A DNA stretch of 64,000 bases from Caulobacteraceae bacterium (GTDB lineage Bacteria > Pseudomonadota > Alphaproteobacteria > Caulobacterales > Caulobacteraceae): NCBI GenBank assembly GCA_947475735.1, contig CANJLQ010000011.1, positions 1 to 64,000 of the forward strand, read 5' to 3'. This document shows, piece by piece, positions 18,003-26,455 of the stretch (its first letter is position 1; every line of letters begins with the position of its first letter). The notes under the pieces are model-generated. The model searched no databases and was not told the DNA's origin. It saw only the letters and a list, made by a program, of their open reading frames with translations. A program made the translations under genes and the position numbers.

Positions 18003-18883
18003 CAGCGGGTCGGCACCGGCGTATCGCCGGAGTAGTCGTAGAAGCCCCGCCCGGACTTGCGCCCCAGCCAGCCCGCTTCGACATATTTCACCAGGAGGGG
18101 ACAGGGCCGGTATTTGCTGTCGGCCAGGCCCTCGTACAGCACGTTCATGATGGCCAGCACGACGTCCAGCCCCATGAAGTCGGCCAACTCCAACGGCCCC
18201 ATCGGATGGTTGGCCCCGAGCTTCAGCGCCTTGTCGATCGAGGCGACGTTGCCGACGCCCTCGTACAGCACATAGATCGCCTCGTTGATCATCGGCACCA
18301 GGATGCGGTTGACGATGAAGGCGGGGAAGTCCTCGGCGTTGGTCGTGGTCTTGCCCAGGCTCTCGGCGAACGCGACGGCGGCGTCATAGGTGGCGGCCGA
18401 GGTGGCGATGCCCCGGATGATCTCCACCAGCTTCATCACCGGGGCCGGCTTCATGAAATGCAGGCCGATGAACCGGTCGGGCCGGTCGGTGGCGGAGGCC
18501 AGACGCGTGATCGAGATCGAAGAGGTGTTGGACGCCAGCAGGGTGTCGGGCCCGAGGTGCGGCACCAGGTCGGCGAAGACGGCCTTCTTGATCGCCTCGT
18601 CCTCGACCGCAGCCTCGATCACCAGATCGGCCTTGCCCGCCTCGGCCAGGGTGGACACCCCCGCCACCGCGGCCAGGGCGGCATCGGCCTGGGCTTGGGT
18701 GATCGCCCCGCGCTCGACCGAACGGCCCAGACTGGCCCCGATTACACCCAGGGCGACCGGCAGGCGGGCGGCATCGACGTCATACAGACTGACCCGGTAC
18801 CCACCCAGCGCCACGGCCTGGGCGATACCGACGCCCATCTGGCCTGCGCCGATCACGGCGACGGATTTGATCGAGGACGTCAT
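18002..18883 (-). CDS. hbd: 3-hydroxybutyryl-CoA dehydrogenase
   Basis: A 293-residue 3-hydroxyacyl-CoA dehydrogenase. The N-terminal NAD-binding domain has VAVIGAGQMGVGIAQAVALGGYRVSLYD, and LASNTSSISITRLASATDRPDRFIGLHFMKPAPVMKLVEII includes the catalytic His and the following conserved residues. The C-terminal dimerisation domain has AFIVNRILVPMINEAIYVLYEGV and GANHPMGPLELADFMGLDV, ending LGRKSGRGFYDY. It interconverts acetoacetyl-CoA and 3-hydroxybutyryl-CoA in butyrate or short-chain fatty-acid metabolism. Length (~290) is typical. Confidence 0.94.
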   Translation of the reverse strand: MTSSIKSVAVIGAGQMGVGIAQAVALGGYRVSLYDVDAARLPVALGVIGASLGRSVERGAITQAQADAALAAVAGVSTLAEAGKADLVIEAAVEDEAIKKAVFADLVPHLGPDTLLASNTSSISITRLASATDRPDRFIGLHFMKPAPVMKLVEIIRGIATSAATYDAAVAFAESLGKTTTNAEDFPAFIVNRILVPMINEAIYVLYEGVGNVASIDKALKLGANHPMGPLELADFMGLDVVLAIMNVLYEGLADSKYRPCPLLVKYVEAGWLGRKSGRGFYDYSGDTPVPTR

Positions 18884-18993
18884 GCGGTCATGGTCGGCTG
18901 CGGCGGTCTCGCCCGGGCGATGGGCACCTTAGAAGCGTCCGCCCCCGGCGCAAGGCCAGAGTGCTGCGCTGCGGCGAACCCGTCGCCGAACTG

Positions 18994-19299
18994 TCACCCC
19001 AGGATCGCGATCAGCGGCCCCGCCGCGGAATTGTTGAACAGGATGCGCGCGAAATTCAACAACAGCAGAACCACGATCGGCGAGATGTCGATACCGCCCA
19101 GCGTGGGGATGATGCGGCGGAACGGCTCCAGCAACGGCCGCGTCACGGCGTCCAGAAAGGCCGAGAGCTGACTGACGAAGCGGTTCCGGTGGTTGATCAC
19201 GTCGAACGCGAACAGCCATGACAGGATGGCGGACGCGATGATGAACCAGATCATCAGCTGGATGACGGTGTTGACCAGCCAGACGAGGGCCACGCCCAT
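18994..19299 (-). CDS. YggT family membrane protein
   Basis: 101 residues with two hydrophobic blocks, LVWLVNTVIQLMIWFIIASAILSWL and PIVVLLLLNFARILF. Between them lies the conserved FLDAVTRPLLEPFRRIIPTLGGIDISPIV, the hallmark of the YggT/YlmG family. Members are linked to cell division, osmotic shock and organisation of membrane complexes; the precise role here is unknown. Length agrees with the family. Confidence 0.9.
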   Translation of the reverse strand: MGVALVWLVNTVIQLMIWFIIASAILSWLFAFDVINHRNRFVSQLSAFLDAVTRPLLEPFRRIIPTLGGIDISPIVVLLLLNFARILFNNSAAGPLIAILG

Positions 19300-19388
19300 G
19301 GGATGCTCCTGACGCGAGGGGGAAGACCGCTTCTAGCGAGCCGAGCGTCAAAGGCCAACGCCGATCGGCGAGGTGCGGCGTCGCGCGA

Positions 19389-20258
19389 TCAGTCCGACGC
19401 CTCGGCGATGATCGCCTCCAGCCCCTCGCGCCAGCCAGGATAGGCCAGACGCCAGCCTAGCTCGGCCTTGGCGCGGGCGTTCGAGAGGCGTTTGGAATCG
19501 AGGTAGAACCGCCGCATCGCCTCCGACACCGACGGATCGGTCCAGCAGACCTCCGGAGGGCGCGGCAGGCCCAGCCGCTCGGCCACCCATTCCATGACGA
19601 CGTCCGCCGGCGCGGGCTCGTCGTCGGCCAGGGTATAGGCCCGCCCGGGGTTGGGCCGGGCCATAGAGGCGAACAGGGCCGCGACCGCGTCGTCGACATG
19701 GATGCGGTTGAACACCTGACCCGGCTTTCGCACCAGCCGTGCCGAGCCGTCCTTCAGCCGGTCGATCACCGAACGGCCGGGGCCATAGATGCCCGGCAGG
19801 CGAAACACCTGCACTGTCAGACCCATGCCGCGCCCGGCGTCCAGCCAGTCGCTTTCGGCCCGCACGCGCCGCGCGCCCTCCAGCGACGACGCGTTCAGGT
19901 CGTCGTCCTCGAAGGCCCAGCCGCCGTCGCGGTCGCCATAGACGGCGGTCGAGGAGATGTAGCCGATCCAGTCGGGATAGGCCCCCGACGCCGTGATCGC
20001 GGGAACCAGGGCCTTCAGCCCCGGACACCCCGTCGCGTCCGGCGCAGCGGTGACCAGAATGGCCGACGCGGCGGCCACGGCGGTCGTCAGGCCCTCGGCG
20101 TCGCCCGGATCGACCGCCGCGATGCTCTCGGCCTCGAGCGCGGCGCGACGACCCGGATCACGCGACGTCGCCGCGGCCGTCATGCCGCGCCGCAAGGCCT
20201 CGACCGCGGCGCGCCGGCCGACATAGCCGCCGCCGAAGACGAGGAGCGATCCGGTCAC
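19389..20258 (-). CDS. NAD-dependent epimerase/dehydratase family protein (YeeZ-like)
   Basis: 289 residues with a GTG start at VTGSLLVFGGGYVGRRAAVEALRRG; the longer open frame upstream is low-complexity and unlikely to be translated. The Rossmann motif GGGYVGR lies near the N-terminus, and WIGYISSTAVYGDRDGGWAFEDDD, VQVFRLPGIYGPGRSVIDRL and FNRIHVDDAVAALFASMARP follow the extended-SDR pattern. The YxxxK lysine is not evident, as in many atypical SDRs of the YeeZ type, so catalytic activity is uncertain. It lies 7 bp downstream of the sqdB-like gene, so the two are probably one transcript. Confidence 0.82.
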   Translation of the reverse strand: MTGSLLVFGGGYVGRRAAVEALRRGMTAAATSRDPGRRAALEAESIAAVDPGDAEGLTTAVAAASAILVTAAPDATGCPGLKALVPAITASGAYPDWIGYISSTAVYGDRDGGWAFEDDDLNASSLEGARRVRAESDWLDAGRGMGLTVQVFRLPGIYGPGRSVIDRLKDGSARLVRKPGQVFNRIHVDDAVAALFASMARPNPGRAYTLADDEPAPADVVMEWVAERLGLPRPPEVCWTDPSVSEAMRRFYLDSKRLSNARAKAELGWRLAYPGWREGLEAIIAEASD

Positions 20259-20265
20259 CCGGGCC

Positions 20266-21504
20266 TCAGACGGCGCGCACGCGGGCGGCGGCGGGCGGCA
20301 CCGGGAGCGGACGCACGGCCTCGGTCTCGATCGCCTTGGCCCGCCCCGCGTTCCAGGCCGAGACACAGGGAATCTTGGAGCGGTCGGCCCGGTCGGCATA
20401 GCGGCGCGCGATCTCGGTCACATCGGCCATCAGCCCCTCGGCCAGGGTGATCGGCTTGAGCCCCAGGTCGCGGAACTGGTCGTTGGCCACGACCAGCTCG
20501 TTCTCGTCGGCCTCCTGGCGCGGATTGGGGACATTGTGGACCTCGGCCCCGGTCATGTCGGCGACCATCTGGGCCAGGTCGCGCACGCGGCGGCTCTCGG
20601 TCATCTGGTTGAGGATCTTGACCCGGTCGCCGCGTTTGGGCGGGTTGTTCAGCGCCAGCTCGACGCAGCGCACCGTGTCCTGAATGTGGATGAAAGCCCG
20701 CGTCTGCCCGCCCGAGCCGTGCACCGTCAGCGGATAGCCCACCGCCGCCTGCATCAGGAAGCGGTTCAGCACGGTGCCGTAGTCGCCGTCATAGTCGAAG
20801 CGGTTGATCAGCCGCTCGTCCTGGCGCGTCTCCTCGGTCTGGGCACCCCAGACGATGCCCTGATGCAGGTCGGTGATCCGCAGGCTGTCGTTCTTGGCGT
20901 AGAACTGGAACAGCAGGGCGTCCTGCGTCTTGGTCATGTGGTAGATCGAGCCAGGGTTCGGCGGGAACAGGATCTCCTGCTCGGCGGGCCCGAAGTCGGT
21001 GTCGACGGTGACCTTCAGATAGCCCTCGGGGATGCGCAGGCCGGCGGTCGTATAGCCATAGACCCCCATAGTCCCCAGGTGGGCCAGATGCACGTCCAGC
21101 CCGCTCTCGACGATGGCCGCCAGCAGATGGTTGGTGGCGTTGATGTTGTTGTCGACGGTGTAGAGCTTGTGCCGGGCCGACTTCATCGAATAGGGCGCGG
21201 CCCGCTGCTCGGCGAAGTGGACCACGCTGTCGGGGCGTTCGGCGCGGATCAGCTCGACCAGGCGGTCGAATTCCTTGCCGGCCGTCATGTTGACGAAGCC
21301 GATGTCCCGACCCGAGACCTCTTTCCAGGCCGCGATCCGCTCGCCGATCGGCCGGATCGGCGTCAGGGACTGGACCTCCAGCTCATTGTCGATGTTGCGG
21401 CGGCTCAGGTTGTCGACGATCACGACGTCCCAGCCGCGCGCCGACAGATGCAAGGCCGTCGGCCAGCCGCAGAAGCCGTCGCCGCCCAGAACCAGAACCT
21501 TCAT
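20266..21504 (-). CDS. sqdB: UDP-sulfoquinovose synthase-like epimerase
   Basis: A 412-residue extended SDR. It starts MKVLVLGGDGFCGWPTALHLSARGWDVVIVDNLSRR, nearly the SqdB signature GGDGYCGW. It also has VVHFAEQRAAPYSM, LGTMGVYGYTT, PGSIYHMTKTQDALLF (YxxxK), TDLHQGIVWGAQTEETRQDERLINRFDYDGDYGTVLNRFLMQAAVGYPLTVHGSGGQTRAFIHIQDTVRC in pieces, and LNQMTESRRVRDLAQMV. SqdB makes UDP-sulfoquinovose from UDP-glucose and sulfite for the sulfolipid SQDG. SQDG is reported in Brevundimonas membranes (family knowledge). No sqdX/sqdD lies next to it; a GT4 gene at 34435 is a possible partner. Confidence 0.88.
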   Translation of the reverse strand: MKVLVLGGDGFCGWPTALHLSARGWDVVIVDNLSRRNIDNELEVQSLTPIRPIGERIAAWKEVSGRDIGFVNMTAGKEFDRLVELIRAERPDSVVHFAEQRAAPYSMKSARHKLYTVDNNINATNHLLAAIVESGLDVHLAHLGTMGVYGYTTAGLRIPEGYLKVTVDTDFGPAEQEILFPPNPGSIYHMTKTQDALLFQFYAKNDSLRITDLHQGIVWGAQTEETRQDERLINRFDYDGDYGTVLNRFLMQAAVGYPLTVHGSGGQTRAFIHIQDTVRCVELALNNPPKRGDRVKILNQMTESRRVRDLAQMVADMTGAEVHNVPNPRQEADENELVVANDQFRDLGLKPITLAEGLMADVTEIARRYADRADRSKIPCVSAWNAGRAKAIETEAVRPLPVPPAAARVRAV

Positions 21505-21580
21505 CGTCCGCGTTTCCCTCTTGTCGTTGCCTCCTGACTAGCGGAAGCGGCGCGAGGGGCAAAGCTTGACCGTATGCGAC

Positions 21581-22159
21581 CTATCGCGGGGCGCGTTTGG
21601 CCAGGATGCGTTGCAGGGTGCGGCGGTGCATGCCGAGCCGACGCGCCGTCTCCGAGACGTTGTGGTCGCACAGCTCGTAGACCCGCTGGATATGCTCCCA
21701 GCGGACGCGGTCGGCGCTCATGGGGTTCTCGGGCGGCTCGGGCGCGTCACCGGTCGCCAGCAACGCCTTGACCACGTCGTCGGCGTCCGCCGGCTTGGAC
21801 AGATAGTCGACCGCCCCGGCCTTCACCGCCGCGACCGCCGTGGCGATGGCTCCATATCCGGTCAGCATGACGATCCGGGCGTCCTCGCGGCGCTCGCGGA
21901 TGGCCTCGACCACCTTCAGGCCGTTGCCGTCCTCCAGCCGCATGTCCAGCACCGCGAAGGCGGGCAGCTTGACCCGCAGCGCCTCGGTGGCCTCGGCGAC
22001 CGAGGCGGCCGTCGTCACCTCGAACCCGCGCGATTCCAGCGCTCGGCCCAGGCGAGTGCGCAGGGCCTGATCATCGTCCAGCAGCAGCAGGGACCGGTCG
22101 GCCAGGGCGGCGATCCGGTCTTCGACAGTAGGCGCGGCGGTGGCGGTGGCGGTCGGCAT
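21581..22159 (-). CDS. regA: RegA/ActR-type redox response regulator
   Basis: 192 residues starting MPTATATAAPTVEDRI; a longer upstream frame is not needed. The receiver domain (~20-140) has acidic residues LLLDDDQ and the phospho-acceptor Asp72 in FAVLDMRLEDGNG. A proline-rich linker (APEPPENP) leads to a Fis-type HTH, VRWEHIQRVYELCDHNVSETARRLGMHRRTLQRIL, almost identical to RegA/PrrA/ActR. By family it is phosphorylated by RegB and controls respiration, carbon and nitrogen fixation and, where present, photosynthesis genes. Confidence 0.95.
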   Translation of the reverse strand: MPTATATAAPTVEDRIAALADRSLLLLDDDQALRTRLGRALESRGFEVTTAASVAEATEALRVKLPAFAVLDMRLEDGNGLKVVEAIRERREDARIVMLTGYGAIATAVAAVKAGAVDYLSKPADADDVVKALLATGDAPEPPENPMSADRVRWEHIQRVYELCDHNVSETARRLGMHRRTLQRILAKRAPR

Positions 22160-22244
22160 GTCAGTGATCTCCCTAGGCGGGCAGGTCGGACCTCGAGGGC
22201 CAGCTTTCAAGCGGTGCGGCGATGCGTCGCCTGCGGACAGTCTA

Positions 22245-23696
22245 TCACGCTTCCAGCGCATCCCGGGGCCAGCGAATGGTGACCCTGGCGCCGCGATTTC
22301 CACCGGGACCGCCGTCGCCGTGCCCGACCGCCACCTGACCGCCGGTCCGTTCGAGCAGGGTTCGCGCGATGAAGAAGCCCAGGCCCATTCCGCCCTGGCT
22401 CGGAATGGTTTCAGCCAGCAGCTCGGCGGGCGCCGGGCGCGACTTCTTCGGCGCGCGGGCCGCGGCCGTCGCGGCCTTGAACTGCGCCGCGACCGCCTGT
22501 CGCGCCTTGCCGTGCGGGCGCGAGGTCACATAGGGCTCGCCCAGTCGCGGCAGGATGTCGGCGGCGAAGCCGGGTCCGTCGTCGGTGACCGCGATGGTGA
22601 TCCAGGCCCTGTCGGCGCGGGCCTCGACCCGCACCCGCGTCGCGGCGAAATCGGCGGCGTTCTCGACGATGGCGGACAGGCCATGCACCACCTCGGCCAG
22701 GCGCCTGACGTGCGGCTCCGTCATACCCGGCGGCGTGGTGACCGCGACGTCGATTTCCAGATCGAAGCCCAGATGCGGATCGACGACCTCGTTCAGCAGA
22801 GCCTTCAGACCGACCTCGGTATAGAGGACGTCCCCGTCCTCGGGCCGCTGGGACAGGCGTTTCAGGATGTCGCGGCAACGGTCGGCCTGCACCAGCAACA
22901 GCCGCGCGTCCTCGGCCACGGGCCCGTCCTGGGGCGACGCGCGCAGCAGTTCCTTGGCCACCACCTGGATGGTCGCCAGCGGCGTGCCCAACTCGTGCGC
23001 CGCCGCCGCCGCCAGCCCGCCCAGGGCCGCCAGCCTCTGCTCGCGCTGCAGCACGTCCTGGGTCGTGGCCAGGGCCAGCTCCAGCTTTTCGGCGTCCGCC
23101 GCGACCCGCCAGGCATAGGCCGCGGTGAACACGACGCCCGTGATCAGGGCCAGGCCAATGCCGAACCGGTAGAGAGACGGCAGTTCCAGCCGCGTGCCCG
23201 CTTCCCACGGTAGCGGCATCGACCAGAAGAAAAGTCCGATGGTCGCGATCAGCACCAGAAGCCCCAGAAGCAGGGCCTGGCGCCCCGGCAGGGACGCGGC
23301 CGCCACGGTGACGGGAGCCACCAGCAGCAGGCAGAACGGGTTCTCCAGCCCCCCCGTGAAGGCCAGCAGGGCGGTCAGTTGCAGGATGTCGAACCCCAGG
23401 TGGATCGCCGTCTGGCGACCGTCGGGCAACCGCCCGTCGACCTGCCTGAGGCGCGACATGGCCAGCAGGTTGGCCACCACACTGGCGAAGATCACGGCCA
23501 GACATTCCCACATGGGCAAGGGGAAATGCAGCATGGCGACCAGCACGATCACGGTCGCCGTCTGTCCGGCGATGGCCAGCCAGCGCAGGATGATCAGGGT
23601 GCGCAGGCTCAGGCCCCGGCTGCGACGGGGCTGGCCCGGACGCCCGCCGGGGGCGACGAGGGGTTGCGACGAGAGGATGGCTTCGCTGGAACTCAC
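22245..23696 (-). CDS. regB: RegB/ActS-type redox sensor histidine kinase
   Basis: 483 residues from a GTG start. Six hydrophobic spans lie in residues ~33-195. The quinone-sensing motif GGLENPF is at 115-121. The H-box AHELGTPLATIQV has the phospho-acceptor His234, and the redox-box Cys274 lies in LVQADRCRDILKRLSQR. The ATPase domain has NAADFAATRV (N box), TDDGPGFAADIL (G1) and GGMGLGFFIARTLLERTGG (G2). These are the functional residues of RegB, so redox control by quinone and cysteine is expected. It lies 85 bp upstream of regA and is divergent from senC, the classical arrangement. Confidence 0.95.
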   Translation of the reverse strand: MSSSEAILSSQPLVAPGGRPGQPRRSRGLSLRTLIILRWLAIAGQTATVIVLVAMLHFPLPMWECLAVIFASVVANLLAMSRLRQVDGRLPDGRQTAIHLGFDILQLTALLAFTGGLENPFCLLLVAPVTVAAASLPGRQALLLGLLVLIATIGLFFWSMPLPWEAGTRLELPSLYRFGIGLALITGVVFTAAYAWRVAADAEKLELALATTQDVLQREQRLAALGGLAAAAAHELGTPLATIQVVAKELLRASPQDGPVAEDARLLLVQADRCRDILKRLSQRPEDGDVLYTEVGLKALLNEVVDPHLGFDLEIDVAVTTPPGMTEPHVRRLAEVVHGLSAIVENAADFAATRVRVEARADRAWITIAVTDDGPGFAADILPRLGEPYVTSRPHGKARQAVAAQFKAATAAARAPKKSRPAPAELLAETIPSQGGMGLGFFIARTLLERTGGQVAVGHGDGGPGGNRGARVTIRWPRDALEA

Positions 23697-23751
23697 GTCC
23701 GGTCTATAGACCCCCGCCACGCCGCTGTCGGCCCCTGCCTTCGGAGACACG

Positions 23752-24375
23752 ATGCCACGCCGTTCCGTCCTGCTGTTCGCCGGCGCCTGTATCGCCATCG
23801 CCGCCGCCCTGGCGACGATCACGGTCGTCGTGGTCACGGGGCGCGAGCGGGCCGACGCGGTGGCCGAAGGCACGGCGACGGGACAGCCGTCGGTCGGCGG
23901 CGATTTCCAGCTGGTCAACCAGGACGGCCAGACAGTCGATCAGGCCGTGCTCACCGGCAAATGGAGCCTCGTCTTCTTCGGCTTCACCTACTGCCCCGAC
24001 TTCTGCCCCACGACCCTGACGGCGCTGGAAGCGACGCGCCAGCGGCTGGGCCCGGCGGCCGACGATCTGCAGATCGTGTTCGTCTCCGTCGATCCGGAAC
24101 GCGACACGCCCCAGGCGATGAAGGACTACCTCTCGTCGGACGGCTTTCCGCCCGGCGTCATCGGCCTGACCGGAACGCCGGAACAGGTTGCCGAGGCCGC
24201 CCGCGTCTACCGCGCCTTCTATGAGAAGGTCGGCGAGGGCGCGGACTACACCATGAACCACTCCCTGACCGTCTATCTGATGGGCCCCGACGGCCGCTTC
24301 CGCTCGGCCCTGGCCCACGATCTGGGCCCCGAGCGCTCGGCCGAGCTGATTCGGAGGGTCATGGCCCGGGGGTGA
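23752..24375 (+). CDS. senC: SCO1/SenC/PrrC copper-binding thioredoxin-fold protein
   Basis: A 207-residue protein anchored by an N-terminal span (VLLFAGACIAIAAALATITVVVV), with a periplasmic domain. The CxxxC copper motif is TYCPDFCPTT (Cys81, Cys85) and the third ligand His170 is in MNHSLTVYLM. SCO proteins deliver copper to cytochrome oxidase CuA and modulate RegB signalling. It is divergent from regB with 55 bp between starts, which leaves room for shared regulation. Confidence 0.94.
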   Translation: MPRRSVLLFAGACIAIAAALATITVVVVTGRERADAVAEGTATGQPSVGGDFQLVNQDGQTVDQAVLTGKWSLVFFGFTYCPDFCPTTLTALEATRQRLGPAADDLQIVFVSVDPERDTPQAMKDYLSSDGFPPGVIGLTGTPEQVAEAARVYRAFYEKVGEGADYTMNHSLTVYLMGPDGRFRSALAHDLGPERSAELIRRVMARG

Positions 24376-24492
24376 GCGCCGACGAAGGTCACGCTTCGTA
24401 ACCATTCGAGGTTATCGGCGATAATCCTTTTGCAGCGCAGCGCGTTCTATGGTGCCCTGCAGCCATCCGGCGCAGGCCGACGACAGGATCTC

Positions 24493-25773
24493 ATGCTCTA
24501 CGCGCTTCACGAGCTCGCCTATCAATCGGCGCAGCCTTTCCGGATCGGGGCGCAGTTCGCCCGCAAATTCTGGACATCGCCCTTCAATCCGGCCGCCCAG
24601 ACCGCCATCGGCCGCACCGCCTATGCGTCGGCCGAGCTGTTCGAGAGCGTCACGCGGCGCTACGGCAAGCCCGCCTGGGGCCTGGAGGTCGTCAACATCG
24701 ACGGTCATCCGGTTCGAACCACCGAACAGGTCATCTGGCAAAGCCCCTGGGTCCGTCTGATCCGCTTCGCCAGGAACGTCGGCGACCTGAAACGGGCCAA
24801 GAAGCCCGTCGCGGCCCCCAGCGTCCTGATCGTCGCCCCCCTGTCGGGCCACTATGCCACCCTGCTGCGCGGCACGGTCGAGACCTTCCTCCAGGATCAC
24901 GACGTCTATGTCACCGACTGGGTCAACGCCCGTCAGGTGCCGATGCTGGAAGGCCGGTTCGACTTCCACGACTACATCGACCACGTCCGCACCATGCTGG
25001 CCCAGATCGGTCCGCGCGCCCACGTGATCGGCGTCTGCCAGCCTGGCCCGCCGGTTCTGGCCGCCGCCGCCGTGATGGCGGCCGAGAACGATCCCAACCG
25101 GCCCGCTTCCATGACCTTCATGGGCTCGCCGATCGACGCCCGCCTGTCGCCGACCGTCACCAACCAGTTGGCGGAGGCCAAGCCCTTCGCCTGGTTCCAG
25201 TCCAACATGATCCATACCGTGCCGTGGCCGTATCCGGGCTTCGGCCGAGAGGTCTATCCGGGCTTCGTCCAGCTCTACAGCTTCCTGTCCATGAACGAGG
25301 CGCGCCACCAAGACGCCCACTGGGAATACTTCCGCGACCTGGTCTCCGGCGACGGCGACGGTGTCGAGAAGCACGAGCAGTTCTACGACGAATACCTGTC
25401 GGTCCTGGACCTGACCGAGGAATTCTACCTCCAGACCATCGACATCGTCTTCCAGCAGCATCTGTTGCCGCGCGGCCTGCTGGAACATCGCGGCGAGCGG
25501 GTCGACCTGACGGCGATCACCGACATCGGCCTGATGACGGTGGAAGGCGAAAAGGACGACATCTCCGGCGTCGGCCAGACCCAGGCCGCCCATGGCCTGT
25601 GCACGAGCATTCCCGACGACCGGCGGGTGCTTTACGTCCAGCCTGCGGTCGGCCACTACGGCGTCTTCAACGGGCGCAGGTTCCGCGAGGAAATCTACCC
25701 CCGGACCCGGGACTTCATCGCCGCCAATGAAAAGCTCTGTGCCGTACCAGACCGGTCAGCGGCTGCCGCTTGA
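24493..25773 (+). CDS. phaZ: Intracellular polyhydroxyalkanoate depolymerase
   Basis: A 426-residue protein starting MLYALHELAYQSAQPFRIGAQFARKFW, the conserved PhaZ N-terminus. The alpha/beta-hydrolase part has VLIVAPLSGHYATLLRGTVETFLQDHDVYVTDWVNARQVPMLEGRFDF, and the nucleophile is a Cys in GVCQPGPPVLAA, the lipase-box variant typical of PhaZ1-type enzymes. The C-terminal PHB-depolymerase region has LMTVEGEKDDISGVGQT and PAVGHYGVFNGRRFREEIYP. It degrades stored poly-3-hydroxybutyrate. It overlaps the next gene by 47 bp. Confidence 0.93.
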   Translation: MLYALHELAYQSAQPFRIGAQFARKFWTSPFNPAAQTAIGRTAYASAELFESVTRRYGKPAWGLEVVNIDGHPVRTTEQVIWQSPWVRLIRFARNVGDLKRAKKPVAAPSVLIVAPLSGHYATLLRGTVETFLQDHDVYVTDWVNARQVPMLEGRFDFHDYIDHVRTMLAQIGPRAHVIGVCQPGPPVLAAAAVMAAENDPNRPASMTFMGSPIDARLSPTVTNQLAEAKPFAWFQSNMIHTVPWPYPGFGREVYPGFVQLYSFLSMNEARHQDAHWEYFRDLVSGDGDGVEKHEQFYDEYLSVLDLTEEFYLQTIDIVFQQHLLPRGLLEHRGERVDLTAITDIGLMTVEGEKDDISGVGQTQAAHGLCTSIPDDRRVLYVQPAVGHYGVFNGRRFREEIYPRTRDFIAANEKLCAVPDRSAAAA

Positions 25774-26452
25774 GGGCGGCGGACACTTAAGGCTCAGCGT
25801 CAATCCGCGCGCGCGGCGCATCTCGATCCGCATCGACGGTCGCCGGGGCGAGGCCGTGGCGGTGGCTCCGTCCGAGCGCCGTCTCGCCGACGCCGTGGCC
25901 TTCGCCCGCTCCAAGTCGGACTGGATCGCCGAGCGCCTGACGGCCCGCGCGACGGGACAGGCCCTGGAACCCGGCGCCGTCATCCCCTTCGAGGGCCGGA
26001 CCGCGCGGCTGGAGGCGGTGCCCGGCAGCGGCGCCGCCCGGCTGGTCGCCACGCCCGACGGGCCGCGCATCGTCTCGGGGGGCGAGGGCGAGGCCTTCTC
26101 GCGCCGCGTGCTGAACCTGCTGAAGCGGCTCGCGCGGGACCGTCTGGCCGATCGCACGGAGGTTCACCGGACGACTCTGCGCCAACCGCCCGTGACGATC
26201 GCCATCAATGACGCCGGCACCCGCTGGGGCTCCTGCACGCCGCGGAGCCGATCGATCCGCTACTCCTGGCGCGTCATCCTGGCCCCGCCGGAGGTGCTGG
26301 ACTATCTCGCCGCCCACGAGGTCGCGCACCTGGTCCACGCCGACCACAGTCCGGCCTACTGGTCGGTGGTGCGCGGCCTGATCGGCGATCCCCGCCCGCA
26401 CCGCGCCTGGCTGCGGACCCACGGCGCGGCGCTGCACGCCATCGGCCGCTGA
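25727..26452 (+). CDS. YgjP-like M48-type metal-dependent hydrolase
   Basis: 241 residues starting MKSSVPYQTGQRLPLEGGG inside the 3' end of phaZ. N-terminal LRLSVNPRARRISIRID and the central RWGSCTPRSRSIRYSWRVILAPPEVLDYLAAHEVAHLVHADHSPAYWSVV carry the zinc motif HEVAH and a downstream HSPAYW, as in the YgjP/DUF45 (WLM-related) family. These are predicted zinc peptidases of unknown substrate, sometimes linked to SprT-like proteins. Stop codons are separated from the convergent PBP gene by only 3 bp. Confidence 0.88.
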   Translation: MKSSVPYQTGQRLPLEGGGHLRLSVNPRARRISIRIDGRRGEAVAVAPSERRLADAVAFARSKSDWIAERLTARATGQALEPGAVIPFEGRTARLEAVPGSGAARLVATPDGPRIVSGGEGEAFSRRVLNLLKRLARDRLADRTEVHRTTLRQPPVTIAINDAGTRWGSCTPRSRSIRYSWRVILAPPEVLDYLAAHEVAHLVHADHSPAYWSVVRGLIGDPRPHRAWLRTHGAALHAIGR

Positions 26453-26455
26453 GCG

